Origin: Gymnothorax reevesii
Taxonomy: Eukaryota > Chordata > Actinopteri > Anguilliformes > Muraenidae
Direction of reading: 5' to 3'
DNA length: 64,000 bases
Assembly: GCA_029721435.1 (NCBI GenBank)
Contig: CM056583.1
Location: 51,005,620-51,069,619 of the forward strand
Translations under genes and position numbers: made by a program
The notes under the pieces: generated by a model
Told to the model about the DNA's origin: nothing
What the model saw: the letters and a program-made list of their open reading frames with translations, nothing else
Database searches by the model: none
Shown: piece by piece, positions 52,772 to 56,862 of the stretch
Layout: each line of letters starts with the position of its first letter
How positions within the stretch are numbered: position 1 is the stretch's first letter

Positions 52772-55700
52772 GTTTTTTTGAGAGAGAGAGAGAGTTCTGA
52801 TAAGTTTGGTATACAACCTTATCAATTCAAGCCAAAGGTCAACGTAGCCTCTGATGCCGATGAGAGTGAAGAATCAAACAGTGAACGATGAGCTGGACCA
52901 AGATTGGCTTCAAAATTCCGGTAGGTTTTTCCTCTATGAGTGTGTCTTTTGTTGCAGAAAAGCGTAATGATACCAATCTGTTTATGACGTCTGCAGTTTA
53001 GCGCATGTTTCTGAATGTCAGAGAGGCCCAGAGTCATTGATGTTTCAGTTTACATCAAAAGATAAAAATACAAATCTGGAATAATGCCATTTATATGTTA
53101 TTAGAAGGAGAGAGGTTAATGTAAATACTAAGTGGTGCTTTAAATATGCTCAATGAGAAATACGCTGCAAGTCTCAAAGTTGAGTACTGTAAGTTTATTT
53201 TTACTGAAGTCCTCTACAGATGAAGAACAAAGTATTTGCTTTGTCTTTCTAAGAGTGTATTTAAAGCAGCAGTTTAGTATTTTCATTCATTTCTCTCCTC
53301 CTCACAACAAATAAATGCTATTATCTCCTATTTGTATTTTTATCTTTTGATATAAACTGAAACATCAATGCCTCGTAGCATCTCTGAAGTTCACAAACGT
53401 ACTAACCGGCACACGTCAAAAACCAATTGGCGCTACTGTATAATGCTTTTCTGCAATAAAACTCAAACAGACGAGGAACTTACCAGGATTTTTGGTCCTG
53501 TTCATTGTTATATTCGCTGTTTAATGCTTCAGTCTCGTTGGTATCAGTGGTGACATTAATCTCTGGCTTGAATTGATAAGGTTATATAACAAACTCATCA
53601 AAACTAAAAAAAAAAAAAACATTTGAGAAAACACTTCACTCAAGCTGTCAGAGTCTCCTGAACACGAACAATTGTCTGACATGATTTTCTGGTACTGTAG
53701 TCGTAATCGAGGAAAGTTTTCTAGCACAGAGAGTTTGTAAAGAGAGTGTGATGGTCTTTTGAGTTGATGCTGTGACTTCTTGGACCAAATTTGCTGAGCC
53801 TGTAGTGCAATAAGGCATCAGCCATATCGGTCAATTTGAGTTTTTAGAATTTAGTTTCCCAGACATGGTTGAACTGCTCTAAAAATTGTACTACATAGGT
53901 CTCAAACTGATGTTTCAGATAACAAAATGTGTTATTTTTTTCGCTTCAGTTTCCCTTTAAGGAAAGCATTTGGGAGGCATTCAGAAAAAGAATTAAATAT
54001 TATTCTATATAGTCCATCAATTGAAAGCTCGTTTGTCATGCTCACACCTGCCCTTTTGCATGCAATTATACACTGTCTATTCTACATTGAGGAATCTATT
54101 TTTGACATTGGTGTCCCCTACAAATGGTTGCTTAAGGGGCATCTAAAGTTGAATCTCAGACGGGACGTTGAACATCCAATGTTTACTAACAAATCACTTG
54201 CTCTTGTTGACATCTTGAATTGTCACATGACCAATTTCATTCATATAAACCAATTTTTGTGTACGTGCGTAGATAATCCTTCTATTTTGGTTCATTTGCA
54301 CAGGTACGGCTTGCTGATTGGCCCATAAACAAAAACAATGGGAAATGATTTTAGATGCCCTTTAACGAAATAACTCCAAAAATAAAACAACTGATTGGGG
54401 AATACCCCCAAAAAATTTTTTCTGAAAATGTTGAGTGATTATGCAATCATGGTGATGTCATCAGGGGAAACTGCACTGGAGACTGTCAGTGGAGCCAGAT
54501 GCAGTCACAGTGGAAGAACTGCCGAAACAGACTTATCTTCCTGAGTAACCTCAAGCTAGCAGGGTCTGATGCCATTCACATTTTCATTAGAACAGGCCTG
54601 TAATATTGCTATGGCATTAATCTTTGGGCTGTGAGCCCAACAATAACAGTCTAAAATCACATTTAATTTGTTTGTACGTATGTCATTGTCATTATTGATT
54701 GGTAGTAATAAATAAAAATTTCATTTGATGAATGGATTTGCCAATTTTTAAAAAATCAAATAAAAAAAATTGCACAAAACTTTTTCTGATGATGGTTTCT
54801 GTCATTTTAACCAGTTCTTACCATGCCAGTGTATGTTCAAGGGTTAATTTTTTTCAGATGGTTTAATTTGGTTATTTGATTTCTTTTTGCACTGGAATGC
54901 ATCCATCAACATGAAGCATACATACAAGTTTCTAGGTTGCAGAATGGCTGAATGTTCCCACTATGATTTTCACAGTCCAAAGAAAATTGACAGGAGAATT
55001 GTCTTTGCTCTGAACATAGTGTCATGTCCTGTTTACCATGATGCTATTTCTGATAAGTGAAGCCAGTTTGCCTGCTAGCAAGCAAGCTAGTTTAAAAGAC
55101 TTTGTAGCTAACAGGTCACTGTAACTTAGGTAGCAACAGAAATATATTGTAAAGAAATCTCCTCACTCAGAACATAGTGTTATGTTCTATTAGCAGCAAA
55201 GATATGTTCAGTGCAAATAGCTGTAACGCTGGTGTTACATGATTTTCAATATCATGAGCCTCTGTCCCTTAAACACATAATCGCTTTCAAGCTGTTCTTG
55301 TTTTAGATCAATTGATTAAAAATCACATAATTTATTTCCTGCATAATCAACACCAATATAAGCATGTAGTTCTTAAAAAATGATGGAGATCACCAATTGG
55401 CTACACTGGCAACATACTTAATGGTGATATTGCAGGGATGGAAAAAAAAATTAATAGAATGAATTTATCCCACACTTTCTGTGAATTCCATATCCCATTT
55501 TAGCATTTTTTTTCAGCAGTGCAACATAATTTATTTTAATATTACACTTAAATAAAAATTTTTTCAGCATTCAAAAGAATGGGTTTTTTTTTTTTTTGCA
55601 GGGAAGAGCAGTTGCACACACTTTACTGCGATGTGATCATAGATAATTTATTAAATTACCAATGCTTCTTATGTCAAAGAATTGATAATTTAGCAAACTG

Positions 55701-56862
55701 ATTATTAGTGCATCACGAAAGTTCGACTCATGGCATTTAAATGCATGCCATGCATCAAACTTTTATGGCCACAAAATTATTGATGAGGTTTTTATCGTCC
55801 AGCTTCTGGGAAAGTTGTAGAAAGGCCAAAATATGAGACTGTAAGAACAGCAATTATCTAATTAATTAAAAAGCAACAACATCTAAACCTTATCTAACTA
55901 CCATCTCCAGCAAATTTATTACATAACACTCTACATTAAGTTTGAATTTTGAGAAGTTTCATTTATTGCTGTCCATGTAATCTCATATTGTACCCTTTCT
56001 CTTTGACGCAAAGCTGTACGTCTTAATCATTAATAGCAATGCAACTTATTGGTAGCCGGTTTGCTCAGTAAATTTGTTCAGTTAATTGTCAGATTCTTAA
56101 TTGGAAACAGGTTGAGAGTTAACCTTCGTTATGGCAATATCACTGGGTTTAGACAGTTTAATTTTTATATTAGCAAATGTGAGCCTAAGTTGGCAAACCT
56201 GTGTTTTGAGAAAGTTTTTTTTGGCGTAAGAAGCTAATCAAACATTGATGCAGAAAAAAATTCAGAGAGACATTTGAGAGACATTGACATTTTATGTCAT
56301 CATTAATGTGGTTAATGTGGCTTGATTACTATTGCAATGAACAATAATGTAAGCTGAGGGGAAATGGAAAGTAATTCTACAGATTGATCTTCACAACTGA
56401 ACGAACTAATGCGCGGTTGGTCATTAGGAAATGAAAATGGGAATGAGCTTGGAGAAGTAATGTACTTTAAGGTGAGGTGAGCGGACCCATATTGTGGGAA
56501 ATACTTTTTCCCTCTCATTTTGACCCATCTTGTGGTCTCCACTGTATCTGTCAGCCTAGGGGAAGTTGATTTCTAAGATCTCTGAGATTACCCGTTAAAC
56601 CCTCCCTTTTACATGTTCAAAATAAATGGTTTGAAATTACTGCAATTTCCTACATCAGAAACAAACCAGCTCTACATTTATGCATTTATCTCTGTTCGCT
56701 GGCCAGTTGGAACATGGCTCATTTTTGCAGAGATGACCACTCAACCACTCTCTCACAAGCTATATACATAGTCCACTTTAGACCACCTACTCACCTTCAT
56801 CCTCCTCGTACCGCCGACGCCCATTTTCCAATCCCCTGCTCCCCATGCCATCAGGGTCCATA
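7452..56862 (-). CDS. slc4a5: slc4a5, electrogenic Na+/HCO3- cotransporter NBCe2 (whole gene span, 3' end outside the window)
   Basis: Nineteen exon positions on the minus strand join in frame to about 904 residues without a stop. The family is SLC4: the N-terminal domain shows [16 protein letters not shown] and LPPGEWDP, and the membrane domain shows [28 protein letters not shown] and [13 protein letters not shown]. NBCe2 is favoured over NBCe1 by [28 protein letters not shown] followed by a Gly run, [18 protein letters not shown] and [13 protein letters not shown]. In the last of these the second lysine of the NBCe1 DIDS motif KKMIK is glycine, as I recall for SLC4A5. NBCe2 is a plasma-membrane transporter moving sodium together with bicarbonate or carbonate in epithelia. 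Human SLC4A5 is roughly 1100 residues, so about 200 C-terminal residues (helices 10-14 and the tail) are missing here and should lie to the left. Exon 17 is duplicated. Confidence 0.95.
7836..7997 (-). CDS. slc4a5: slc4a5 exon 18 (TM8, ion-site helix)
   Basis: 162 nt, phase 0 both ends, acceptor tgctcgtag, donor gtacat. It encodes [20 protein letters not shown], then [20 protein letters not shown] and [14 protein letters not shown]. In SLC4 structures helix 8 carries the acidic residue and nearby hydroxyl residues of the substrate site. Here the usual DQQIT reads DQQIS (AGT codon), a conservative Thr to Ser change. Confidence 0.96.
8252..8365 (-). CDS. slc4a5: slc4a5 exon 17b (TM7, downstream copy of a tandem exon pair)
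   Basis: 114 nt, phase 0 both ends, acceptor ctctgtccag after a long pyrimidine-rich tract, donor gtatgt (good). It encodes [20 protein letters not shown], then [18 protein letters not shown]. It is identical to exon 17a at 24 of 38 residues, has the same length and phase, and is closer to the NBCe1 version ([16 protein letters not shown]). Splicing 16-17b-18 keeps the frame; including both copies would also keep frame but add an extra helix, so use of one at a time is expected. Confidence 0.92.
8877..10509 (+). pseudogene. Tc1-like transposon with decayed transposase (1.63 kb)
   Basis: Terminal inverted repeats begin cagtgtctcagaaaagtgag on the left and end with cacttttgttagatactg, each flanked by TA (8875-8876, 10510-10511). 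Plus-strand transposase pieces are recognisable from about 9320 to 10166: [58 protein letters not shown]. Stops and shifts break the frame. It sits between the two exon 17 copies. Confidence 0.9.
10654..10767 (-). CDS. slc4a5: slc4a5 exon 17a (TM7, upstream copy of a tandem exon pair)
   Basis: 114 nt, phase 0 both ends, acceptor ctgttctccag (strong pyrimidine tract). It encodes [20 protein letters not shown], then [18 protein letters not shown]. It fits after exon 16 (FPTK) and before exon 18 (PTRADRGW). DFSIV.SI..FC and TPKLHVP..IK make it the copy closer to mammalian SLC4A5 as I recall it. The donor is gttccg, which matches consensus only at GT and the preceding AAG. No stop or frameshift is present. 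It is either a working alternative exon with regulated splicing or a copy losing its donor. Confidence 0.75.
10990..11911. mobile_element. Tc1-like remnant with inverted ends, internally altered
   Basis: The ends are inverted copies: ctcaagaattataagcaccc at about 10999 and gggtgcttataattcttgag at about 11884. The right half keeps transposase traces ([23 protein letters not shown] wording and a later K.TKYQKEG tail on the plus strand), broken by stops. The left half is not recognisable. Internal deletion or replacement is likely. Confidence 0.7.
12331..12522 (-). CDS. slc4a5: slc4a5 exon 16 (end of loop 3, TM6)
   Basis: 192 nt, phase 0 at both ends, acceptor gcctacag, donor gtgtgt. It encodes [20 protein letters not shown], then [40 protein letters not shown] and FPTK. 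DWSxLSKKEC, [40 protein letters not shown] is nearly invariant in SLC4A5. The two Cys complete the four-Cys loop set. Confidence 0.96.
12523..14113. other. Intron 15 of slc4a5 (part), no recognised gene
   Basis: AT-rich intron sequence with short poly-A and poly-T runs. I see no exon of slc4a5 and no transposon signature before the solo LTR. Confidence 0.6.
14114..15129 (+). mobile_element. Solo LTR of about 1.02 kb with 5-bp target duplication
   Basis: It starts TGTTATGATTCTGCCC and ends CTCTTCTTACA (TG...CA), flanked by tttcc on both sides (14109-14113 and 15130-15134). An AATAAA polyadenylation signal is at about 15079 near the 3' end, and the C/T-rich composition is typical of fish Ty3-like or retroviral-like LTRs. 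No internal gag/pol region is adjacent, so it is a recombination remnant. Family not determined. Confidence 0.8.
15431..15474. repeat. (CA)n microsatellite, interrupted
   Basis: CA units with CG interruptions, followed by ATACGCATACAC. Confidence 0.9.
16119..17557 (+). pseudogene. Tc1-like transposon with broken transposase
   Basis: The left end reads acaaccgcaattctgaaatagttgggac..., and the region aaaatcaaaatgcaat recurs inverted at the right (attgcgttttgattttattc, 17526-17546). Plus-strand frames from 16408 to 17366 give [20 protein letters not shown] (helix-turn-helix), [17 protein letters not shown] (first Asp of the core) and [20 protein letters not shown] (second and third acidic positions). 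Stops at about 16624 and 16981, and a gap near 17100, inactivate it. Confidence 0.88.
17640..18250. other. Repeat-like intron sequence
   Basis: It begins aggggctctatcttacacac, a start common in fish interspersed repeats, is GC-rich to about 18110, and then becomes an AT-rich TAG/TATA run (18180-18250). No coding signal. Confidence 0.35.
18470..19704 (+). pseudogene. Tc1/mariner-type transposase pseudogene of a second lineage
   Basis: Plus-strand transposase starts near 18518 with a helix-turn-helix region ([25 protein letters not shown]). After a frameshift near 18760 it continues [16 protein letters not shown], then [17 protein letters not shown] sequence (19190-19240) and [20 protein letters not shown], the usual C-terminal catalytic block, ending at 19507. 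There is at least one internal stop (19146-19148). The right terminal region extends to about 19704; the left terminus is not evident, so it is probably 5' truncated. Long clean frames suggest this is a younger copy than its neighbours. Confidence 0.85.
19980..21035. repeat. Interspersed repeat with GGGGGCAT-type ends and internal tandem units
   Basis: It starts atgcccccaccagctatggc with a small hairpin (tgggggcat) and a (gtcc)n run, and ends near tgtatgcgggggcatatgtg. Inside, a roughly 200-bp unit (ttcacctaatccacatctcc, then gaattcattgatctttcacatgtg) is repeated at about 20051 and 20250, with a decayed third copy near 20450. A GC-rich exon-like block lies at 20570-20660. The family is common in fish genomes; I cannot name it. 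Confidence 0.6.
21997..22061 (-). CDS. slc4a5: slc4a5 exon 15 (glycosylated extracellular loop 3)
   Basis: 65 nt, acceptor tcaatag, donor gtaagc. G of exon 14 plus TG gives Val, then [20 protein letters not shown] and V. Three N-glycosylation sequons (NVS, NST, NLS) lie inside and a fourth (NVT) follows at the start of exon 16. Sequence conservation is low, as expected for this loop. The exon is supported by exact phase fit, splice sites and glycosylation pattern. Confidence 0.85.
22307..22398. repeat. Small head-to-head palindrome with a CTGACGAAGACC...GAAACG core
   Basis: Two inverted copies of cacctgacgaagaccatt.tggtc.aaacg and a gaataaatc tail meet at about 22352. The right copy keeps GGTCGAAACG; the left has GGTCAAAACG. 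The tail contains AATAAA. Related single or paired motifs occur at 39140 and 47572-47789. Confidence 0.8.
23743..25331 (+). pseudogene. Tc1-like transposon with heavily decayed transposase (1.59 kb)
   Basis: TA-flanked inverted ends: cggtgccgagaaaaagcatt at the left and ttttcatggcactg at the right. A second inner inverted block (gtgaaatagtaattgccccc at 23938 and gggggcaattactatttcac at 25119) marks long terminal repeats. Plus-strand traces include [20 protein letters not shown] and [20 protein letters not shown]. Many stops and shifts. Confidence 0.9.
25332..26242. other. Intron 14 of slc4a5 (part), no recognised gene
   Basis: Contains a poly-A run (25431-25449) and otherwise featureless intron sequence. 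Confidence 0.55.
26243..26514 (-). CDS. slc4a5: slc4a5 exon 14 (TM4-TM5 and start of extracellular loop 3)
   Basis: 272 nt, acceptor ctctgcag, donor gtgagt. It encodes [20 protein letters not shown], then [60 protein letters not shown] and [10 protein letters not shown]. [28 protein letters not shown] is diagnostic for SLC4. The stilbene-reactive motif position reads KKMVG rather than KKMIK. Two Cys of the extracellular loop (CEC) are present. Confidence 0.96.
27205..27615. repeat. GC-ended interspersed repeat
   Basis: It starts tcaccccgcccgcaaacgaa with a hairpin (cccgc...gcggg), carries a (ttta)n run at about 27261-27280, and ends ggcctccggacacaccctct. The layout resembles other fish repeats that open with a GC hairpin; family not identified. 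Confidence 0.4.
27916..28049 (-). CDS. slc4a5: slc4a5 exon 13 (TM2-TM3)
   Basis: 134 nt, acceptor ccttgcag, donor gtgagt. It encodes [20 protein letters not shown], then [20 protein letters not shown] and YEFS. The GQPLxILSSTGPxLxFE block is the conserved core of helix 3, part of the substrate site in the UraA-like fold. The last AA joins G of exon 14 as Lys. Confidence 0.96.
28065..28101. repeat. (GA)n microsatellite beside exon 13
   Basis: About 18 GA units starting 15 bp outside the 3' splice site of exon 13. On the transcribed strand this is a (TC)n pyrimidine tract upstream of the acceptor. Confidence 0.95.
28540..29765. repeat. Imperfect direct duplication within intron 12 (about 1.0 kb period)
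   Basis: A block at about 28548-28745 (ttaattaactattgtatgaa, attatctaatgccaaccaaa, cagttcgatcacaagaaa) recurs at about 29560-29762 (aattaattcacaatttcatt, ctaatttcgaccaaaatcaa, tagttcgatcgcaagaaa). The preceding gggccattttgtataggctc / gggccattttgcgtgggtat also match. No coding frame. Confidence 0.7.
29826..30000 (-). CDS. slc4a5: slc4a5 exon 12 (entry to membrane domain, TM1)
   Basis: 175 nt, acceptor actgcag, donor gtgaat. It encodes [20 protein letters not shown], then [20 protein letters not shown] and [18 protein letters not shown]. FGGLxxDIKRK is the amphipathic lead-in and [22 protein letters not shown] is helix 1. DATDNYQ separates NBCe proteins from the NBCn types, which read EATEGR. 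Confidence 0.96.
30280..30408 (-). CDS. slc4a5: slc4a5 exon 11 (linker to membrane domain, Gly run)
   Basis: 129 nt, acceptor attcatag, donor gtggtc. It encodes [20 protein letters not shown], then [20 protein letters not shown] and GR. The linker KSVFSL.ELGQMNG followed by a Gly-rich run and EMPA.HE.GEEL..TGR is the SLC4A5 arrangement. The Gly run is much shorter than in the human protein as I recall it. AG plus G of exon 12 gives Arg. Confidence 0.94.
30621..30775 (-). CDS. slc4a5: slc4a5 exon 10 (end of N-terminal domain)
   Basis: 155 nt, acceptor ctctcaag, donor gtaatg. It encodes [20 protein letters not shown], then [20 protein letters not shown] and [11 protein letters not shown]. [15 protein letters not shown] is the classic end block of the SLC4 cytosolic domain, and [15 protein letters not shown] across the next border matches SLC4A5 specifically. 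Confidence 0.96.
30855..30892. repeat. (CA)n microsatellite
   Basis: About 19 CA units in the intron between exons 9 and 10. Confidence 0.95.
31445..32868 (+). mobile_element. Tc1-like transposon, right end degenerate
   Basis: The left end starts cagcgccctccatacatact next to TA (31443-31444); the following sequence matches, inverted, the terminal region of the split copy at 5390-5566. The right end (gctaataattgtggcagtgt) is eroded. It lies in intron 9, 80 bp from exon 9. Confidence 0.9.
31829..32837 (+). pseudogene. Tc1 transposase pseudogene
   Basis: It begins [20 protein letters not shown] at 31829. A stop after IIKKF (about 31967) interrupts the DNA-binding domain, and a frameshift follows [10 protein letters not shown] (about 32510). 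The catalytic blocks are otherwise well kept: [34 protein letters not shown] (about 32535-32590) and [20 protein letters not shown], ending at 32837 in GGCTKY. Total length matches the usual 340-residue Tc1 transposase. With one stop and one shift it is the best preserved copy of this family here. Confidence 0.92.
32949..33036 (-). CDS. slc4a5: slc4a5 exon 9 (N-terminal domain)
   Basis: 88 nt, acceptor tctccag, donor gtaagt (strong). It encodes [20 protein letters not shown], then AIATLMVDD. The [26 protein letters not shown] block is a hallmark of the SLC4 cytosolic domain. It ends in phase 0. A Tc1 copy lies 80 bp away on its 3' side in the following intron. Confidence 0.96.
33099..33161. 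repeat. (CA)n-(TA)n microsatellite
   Basis: CA units turning into about 15 TA units, between exons 8 and 9. Confidence 0.95.
33268..33425 (-). CDS. slc4a5: slc4a5 exon 8 (N-terminal domain)
   Basis: 158 nt, acceptor ttgctag, donor gtagct. It encodes [20 protein letters not shown], then [20 protein letters not shown] and [12 protein letters not shown]. [23 protein letters not shown] and [10 protein letters not shown] are universal in Na+-coupled SLC4 proteins. The final AG joins G of exon 9 as Arg. Confidence 0.96.
33880..34560. repeat. Dispersed repeat, copy 1
   Basis: Segments such as aaacacataattgctttgaagc and ggtgttgcgggattttcaatg are matched by aaacacataatcgctttcaagc and ggtgttacatgattttcaat at 55230-55300, and the ttaatcaggtgacgttaaatgggaacag block resembles one near 56080. 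The internal order differs, so it may be a composite. Confidence 0.45.
34839..34958. mobile_element. MITE of 120 bp
   Basis: Inverted ends: ggggtgtgtttcccaaaacc on the left and gggtaacgcacccc on the right, with inner gttgctaact / agttagcat. The same opening (gtttcccaaaagcatagatgctaac) is embedded in the foldback element at about 784. Confidence 0.75.
34959..36913. other. Intron 7 of slc4a5 (part), no recognised gene
   Basis: Contains short G/A-rich tracts near 36110-36140 and 36328-36350. No exon or transposon found. Confidence 0.5.
36914..36969 (-). CDS. slc4a5: slc4a5 exon 7 (short linker exon)
   Basis: A 56-nt exon between gtttcag and gtaacg, encoding [26 protein letters not shown] is a strong SLC4A5 marker (human has the same octapeptide as I recall). 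It is in frame on both sides: C of exon 6 plus AT gives His, and CAG ends phase 0 before exon 8. It stands alone between introns of about 3.5 and 4.3 kb. Confidence 0.93.
38218..38574. mobile_element. MITE of about 357 bp, probably hAT-like
   Basis: It starts cacagtaaaaaatggagtgt and ends with the inverse (acactatggtttttactgtg). Inside are many AGAGTAAATTTTAC-like words in both orientations. Similar CAGTAAAA-ended elements are common in fish. No clear 8-bp duplication remains. Confidence 0.7.
38575..41306. other. Intron 6 of slc4a5 (part), retroelement-like C/T-rich sequence
   Basis: Contains a CA/CG run (38606-38630), long T-rich stretches, the motif ctgaagaagacactccgtcg-aaacg (39140-39164) with taataaaagc downstream, and another caataaagtc at 39422. 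Composition between 38800 and 40700 resembles LTR or retroelement tails, but I cannot set borders. Confidence 0.4.
41307..41402 (-). CDS. slc4a5: slc4a5 exon 6 (variable linker of N-terminal domain)
   Basis: 96 nt, acceptor tgtcttag, donor gtgagt. It encodes [20 protein letters not shown], then [14 protein letters not shown]4A5 has a similar LHxSxEDLRM...YGRL segment. It is Ser/Arg-rich, so phosphorylation is plausible. The last C joins AT of exon 7 to give His. Confidence 0.9.
42268..42420 (-). CDS. slc4a5: slc4a5 exon 5 (N-terminal domain)
   Basis: 153 nt, acceptor ctttcag, donor gtgagt. It encodes [20 protein letters not shown], then [20 protein letters not shown] and [11 protein letters not shown]. 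The [22 protein letters not shown] block is the usual basic helix region of NBCe-type proteins. The Ser run is completed across the border (A joined to GC of exon 6). Confidence 0.95.
42750..42910 (-). CDS. slc4a5: slc4a5 exon 4 (N-terminal domain core)
   Basis: 161 nt with acceptor ctcacag and donor gttagt. It encodes [20 protein letters not shown], then [18 protein letters not shown] and a segment ending EGYSLPQIV. The [18 protein letters not shown] and LxSLFELR blocks are among the most conserved parts of all SLC4 cytosolic domains. The last base G joins AG of exon 5 to give Glu. Confidence 0.96.
44015..44144 (-). CDS. slc4a5: slc4a5 exon 3 (start of folded N-terminal domain)
   Basis: 130 nt, acceptor ttttcag, donor gtaaaa. 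It encodes [16 protein letters not shown], then [17 protein letters not shown] and ELEWKESAR. The donor leaves CG, completed by G of exon 4 to give the Arg of [10 protein letters not shown]. The SPAAERxRxILGxEDD and FTEMDxL blocks are family signatures at the start of the dimeric cytosolic domain. Confidence 0.95.
44886..45270. repeat. 72-bp minisatellite with an open 24-codon unit
   Basis: Units start at 44886, 44958, 45030 and 45102, each beginning gg(c/a)atcccagtg-like and running through a tgctggaa/tggtggaa/actgggat block and gggcagc. A diverged part follows, with another start at 45239. 72 is a multiple of three, and the plus frame stays open across the units, reading [10 protein letters not shown]...W.WAA-like each time. 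Confidence 0.75.
45271..46314. other. Intron 2 of slc4a5 (part), no recognised gene
   Basis: No transposon or exon signature seen. Confidence 0.5.
46315..46715 (-). mobile_element. 3' end of a LINE (reverse-transcriptase C-terminus and 3' UTR)
   Basis: The minus-strand frame 46701-46456 contains [20 protein letters not shown], then [20 protein letters not shown] and [16 protein letters not shown]. The pattern AAPxxWNxxxxxLxxxxSLxxFKxxL is typical of the C-terminus of fish LINE polyproteins of the L2/Rex type. A 3' tail with ccaggtctcccttgcaaaag follows to about 46315. It is 5' truncated, as is usual for LINEs. Confidence 0.75.
47572..47789. repeat. 218-bp head-to-head palindrome with CTGATGA...GAAACG motifs
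   Basis: Arms of about 95 bp: ttgaatcataaaagaaaccg with cattagtaatcttccactta on the left, and the inverse on the right (taagtggaagattgctaatg, cggtttcttttatgattcaa). Each arm carries ctgatga or tcatcag with the gaaac(g) block about 14 nt on. A ccaataaa tail word is in the right arm. Confidence 0.85.
48412..48462. repeat. Poly-C plus (CA)n
   Basis: About 23 C residues followed by about 14 CA units. Confidence 0.95.
48523..48569. repeat. 47-bp hairpin related to the MITE nested in the foldback
   Basis: taaagctgctttcacacc / ggtgtgaaagtggctttaa, with gtttcgcgtcc between. It keeps both ends of the element at 1656-1818 and nothing of its middle. Confidence 0.75.
48570..50085. other. Intron 2 of slc4a5 (part), C/T-rich then unassigned
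   Basis: 48780-49520 is strongly C/T-rich on the plus strand. 49640-49970 has a GC-balanced plus/minus open stretch without a family I recognise. Confidence 0.4.
50086..50313 (-). CDS. slc4a5: slc4a5 exon 2 (N-terminal cytosolic domain, Arg/His-rich)
   Basis: 228 nt between a tgtacag acceptor and a gtgagt donor, phases 2+225+1. It encodes [20 protein letters not shown], then a basic and His-rich run ([16 protein letters not shown]) and an acidic/Pro segment ending PPLDPNST. The IGVPVP block and the following Arg/His-rich region are typical of Na+-coupled SLC4 members. In SLC4 relatives this variable region precedes the folded cytosolic domain and is a usual site of regulation. Confidence 0.93.
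50774..51690. mobile_element. Non-autonomous hAT-like element, about 0.92 kb
   Basis: The ends are inverted: agggctgtgtgggtggaccg on the left and gttgtcccgcgcagccct on the right. It is rich in gcgggtgtgggtgtgggt words near both ends with an AT-rich centre. Terminal agggctg...cagccct is typical of fish hAT derivatives. No 8-bp duplication is evident. Confidence 0.6.
51699..52221. mobile_element. MITE of 523 bp with about 110-bp inverted ends
   Basis: Left gggtcactcactaccagggt, right caccctggtcgagagtgaccc (inverse). Inner inverted blocks include gatacattgaaatgtaccca / tgggtacatttcgatgtatc. It lies 8 bp beyond the hAT-like element. Confidence 0.8.
52401..53955. mobile_element. 1.56 kb foldback element with TTAA-type flanks
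   Basis: The ends are inverted: agggaaactgaggccaaaaa and ttttttcgcttcagtttccct. Inverted blocks pair across a centre near 53165: ccagaaaatcatgtcagact with tgtctgacatgattttctgg, and ttgatgtttcagtttacatc with tataaactgaaacatcaatg. Arms are imperfect, so it is older than the one at 304-4883. Flanks are ttga (52397-52400) and ttaa (53956-53959), suggesting a TTAA target (piggyBac or Kolobok-like). No transposase frame. Confidence 0.8.
53956..56794. other. Intron 1 of slc4a5 (part)
   Basis: AT-rich. It includes copy 2 of the dispersed repeat (about 55210-56110) and short homopolymer runs. A plus-strand frame at 53927-54328 has no family I recognise. Confidence 0.5.
56795..56862 (-). CDS. slc4a5: slc4a5 exon 1 (first recognised coding exon, probable start)
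   Basis: The exon follows a tttccag acceptor and ends at a gtgagt donor. Its second base begins an ATG (56861-56859) that opens [20 protein letters not shown]. The donor leaves G, which joins AG of exon 2 to give Glu before [11 protein letters not shown]. This matches the acidic stretch before the HHTIYIGV block of NBCe1. The ATG is the likely start, but because it sits at an acceptor there must be at least one upstream exon, either 5'UTR or an alternative N-terminus. Human SLC4A5 has a different N-terminus as I recall it, so the start is the least certain part of the model. Confidence 0.8.
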
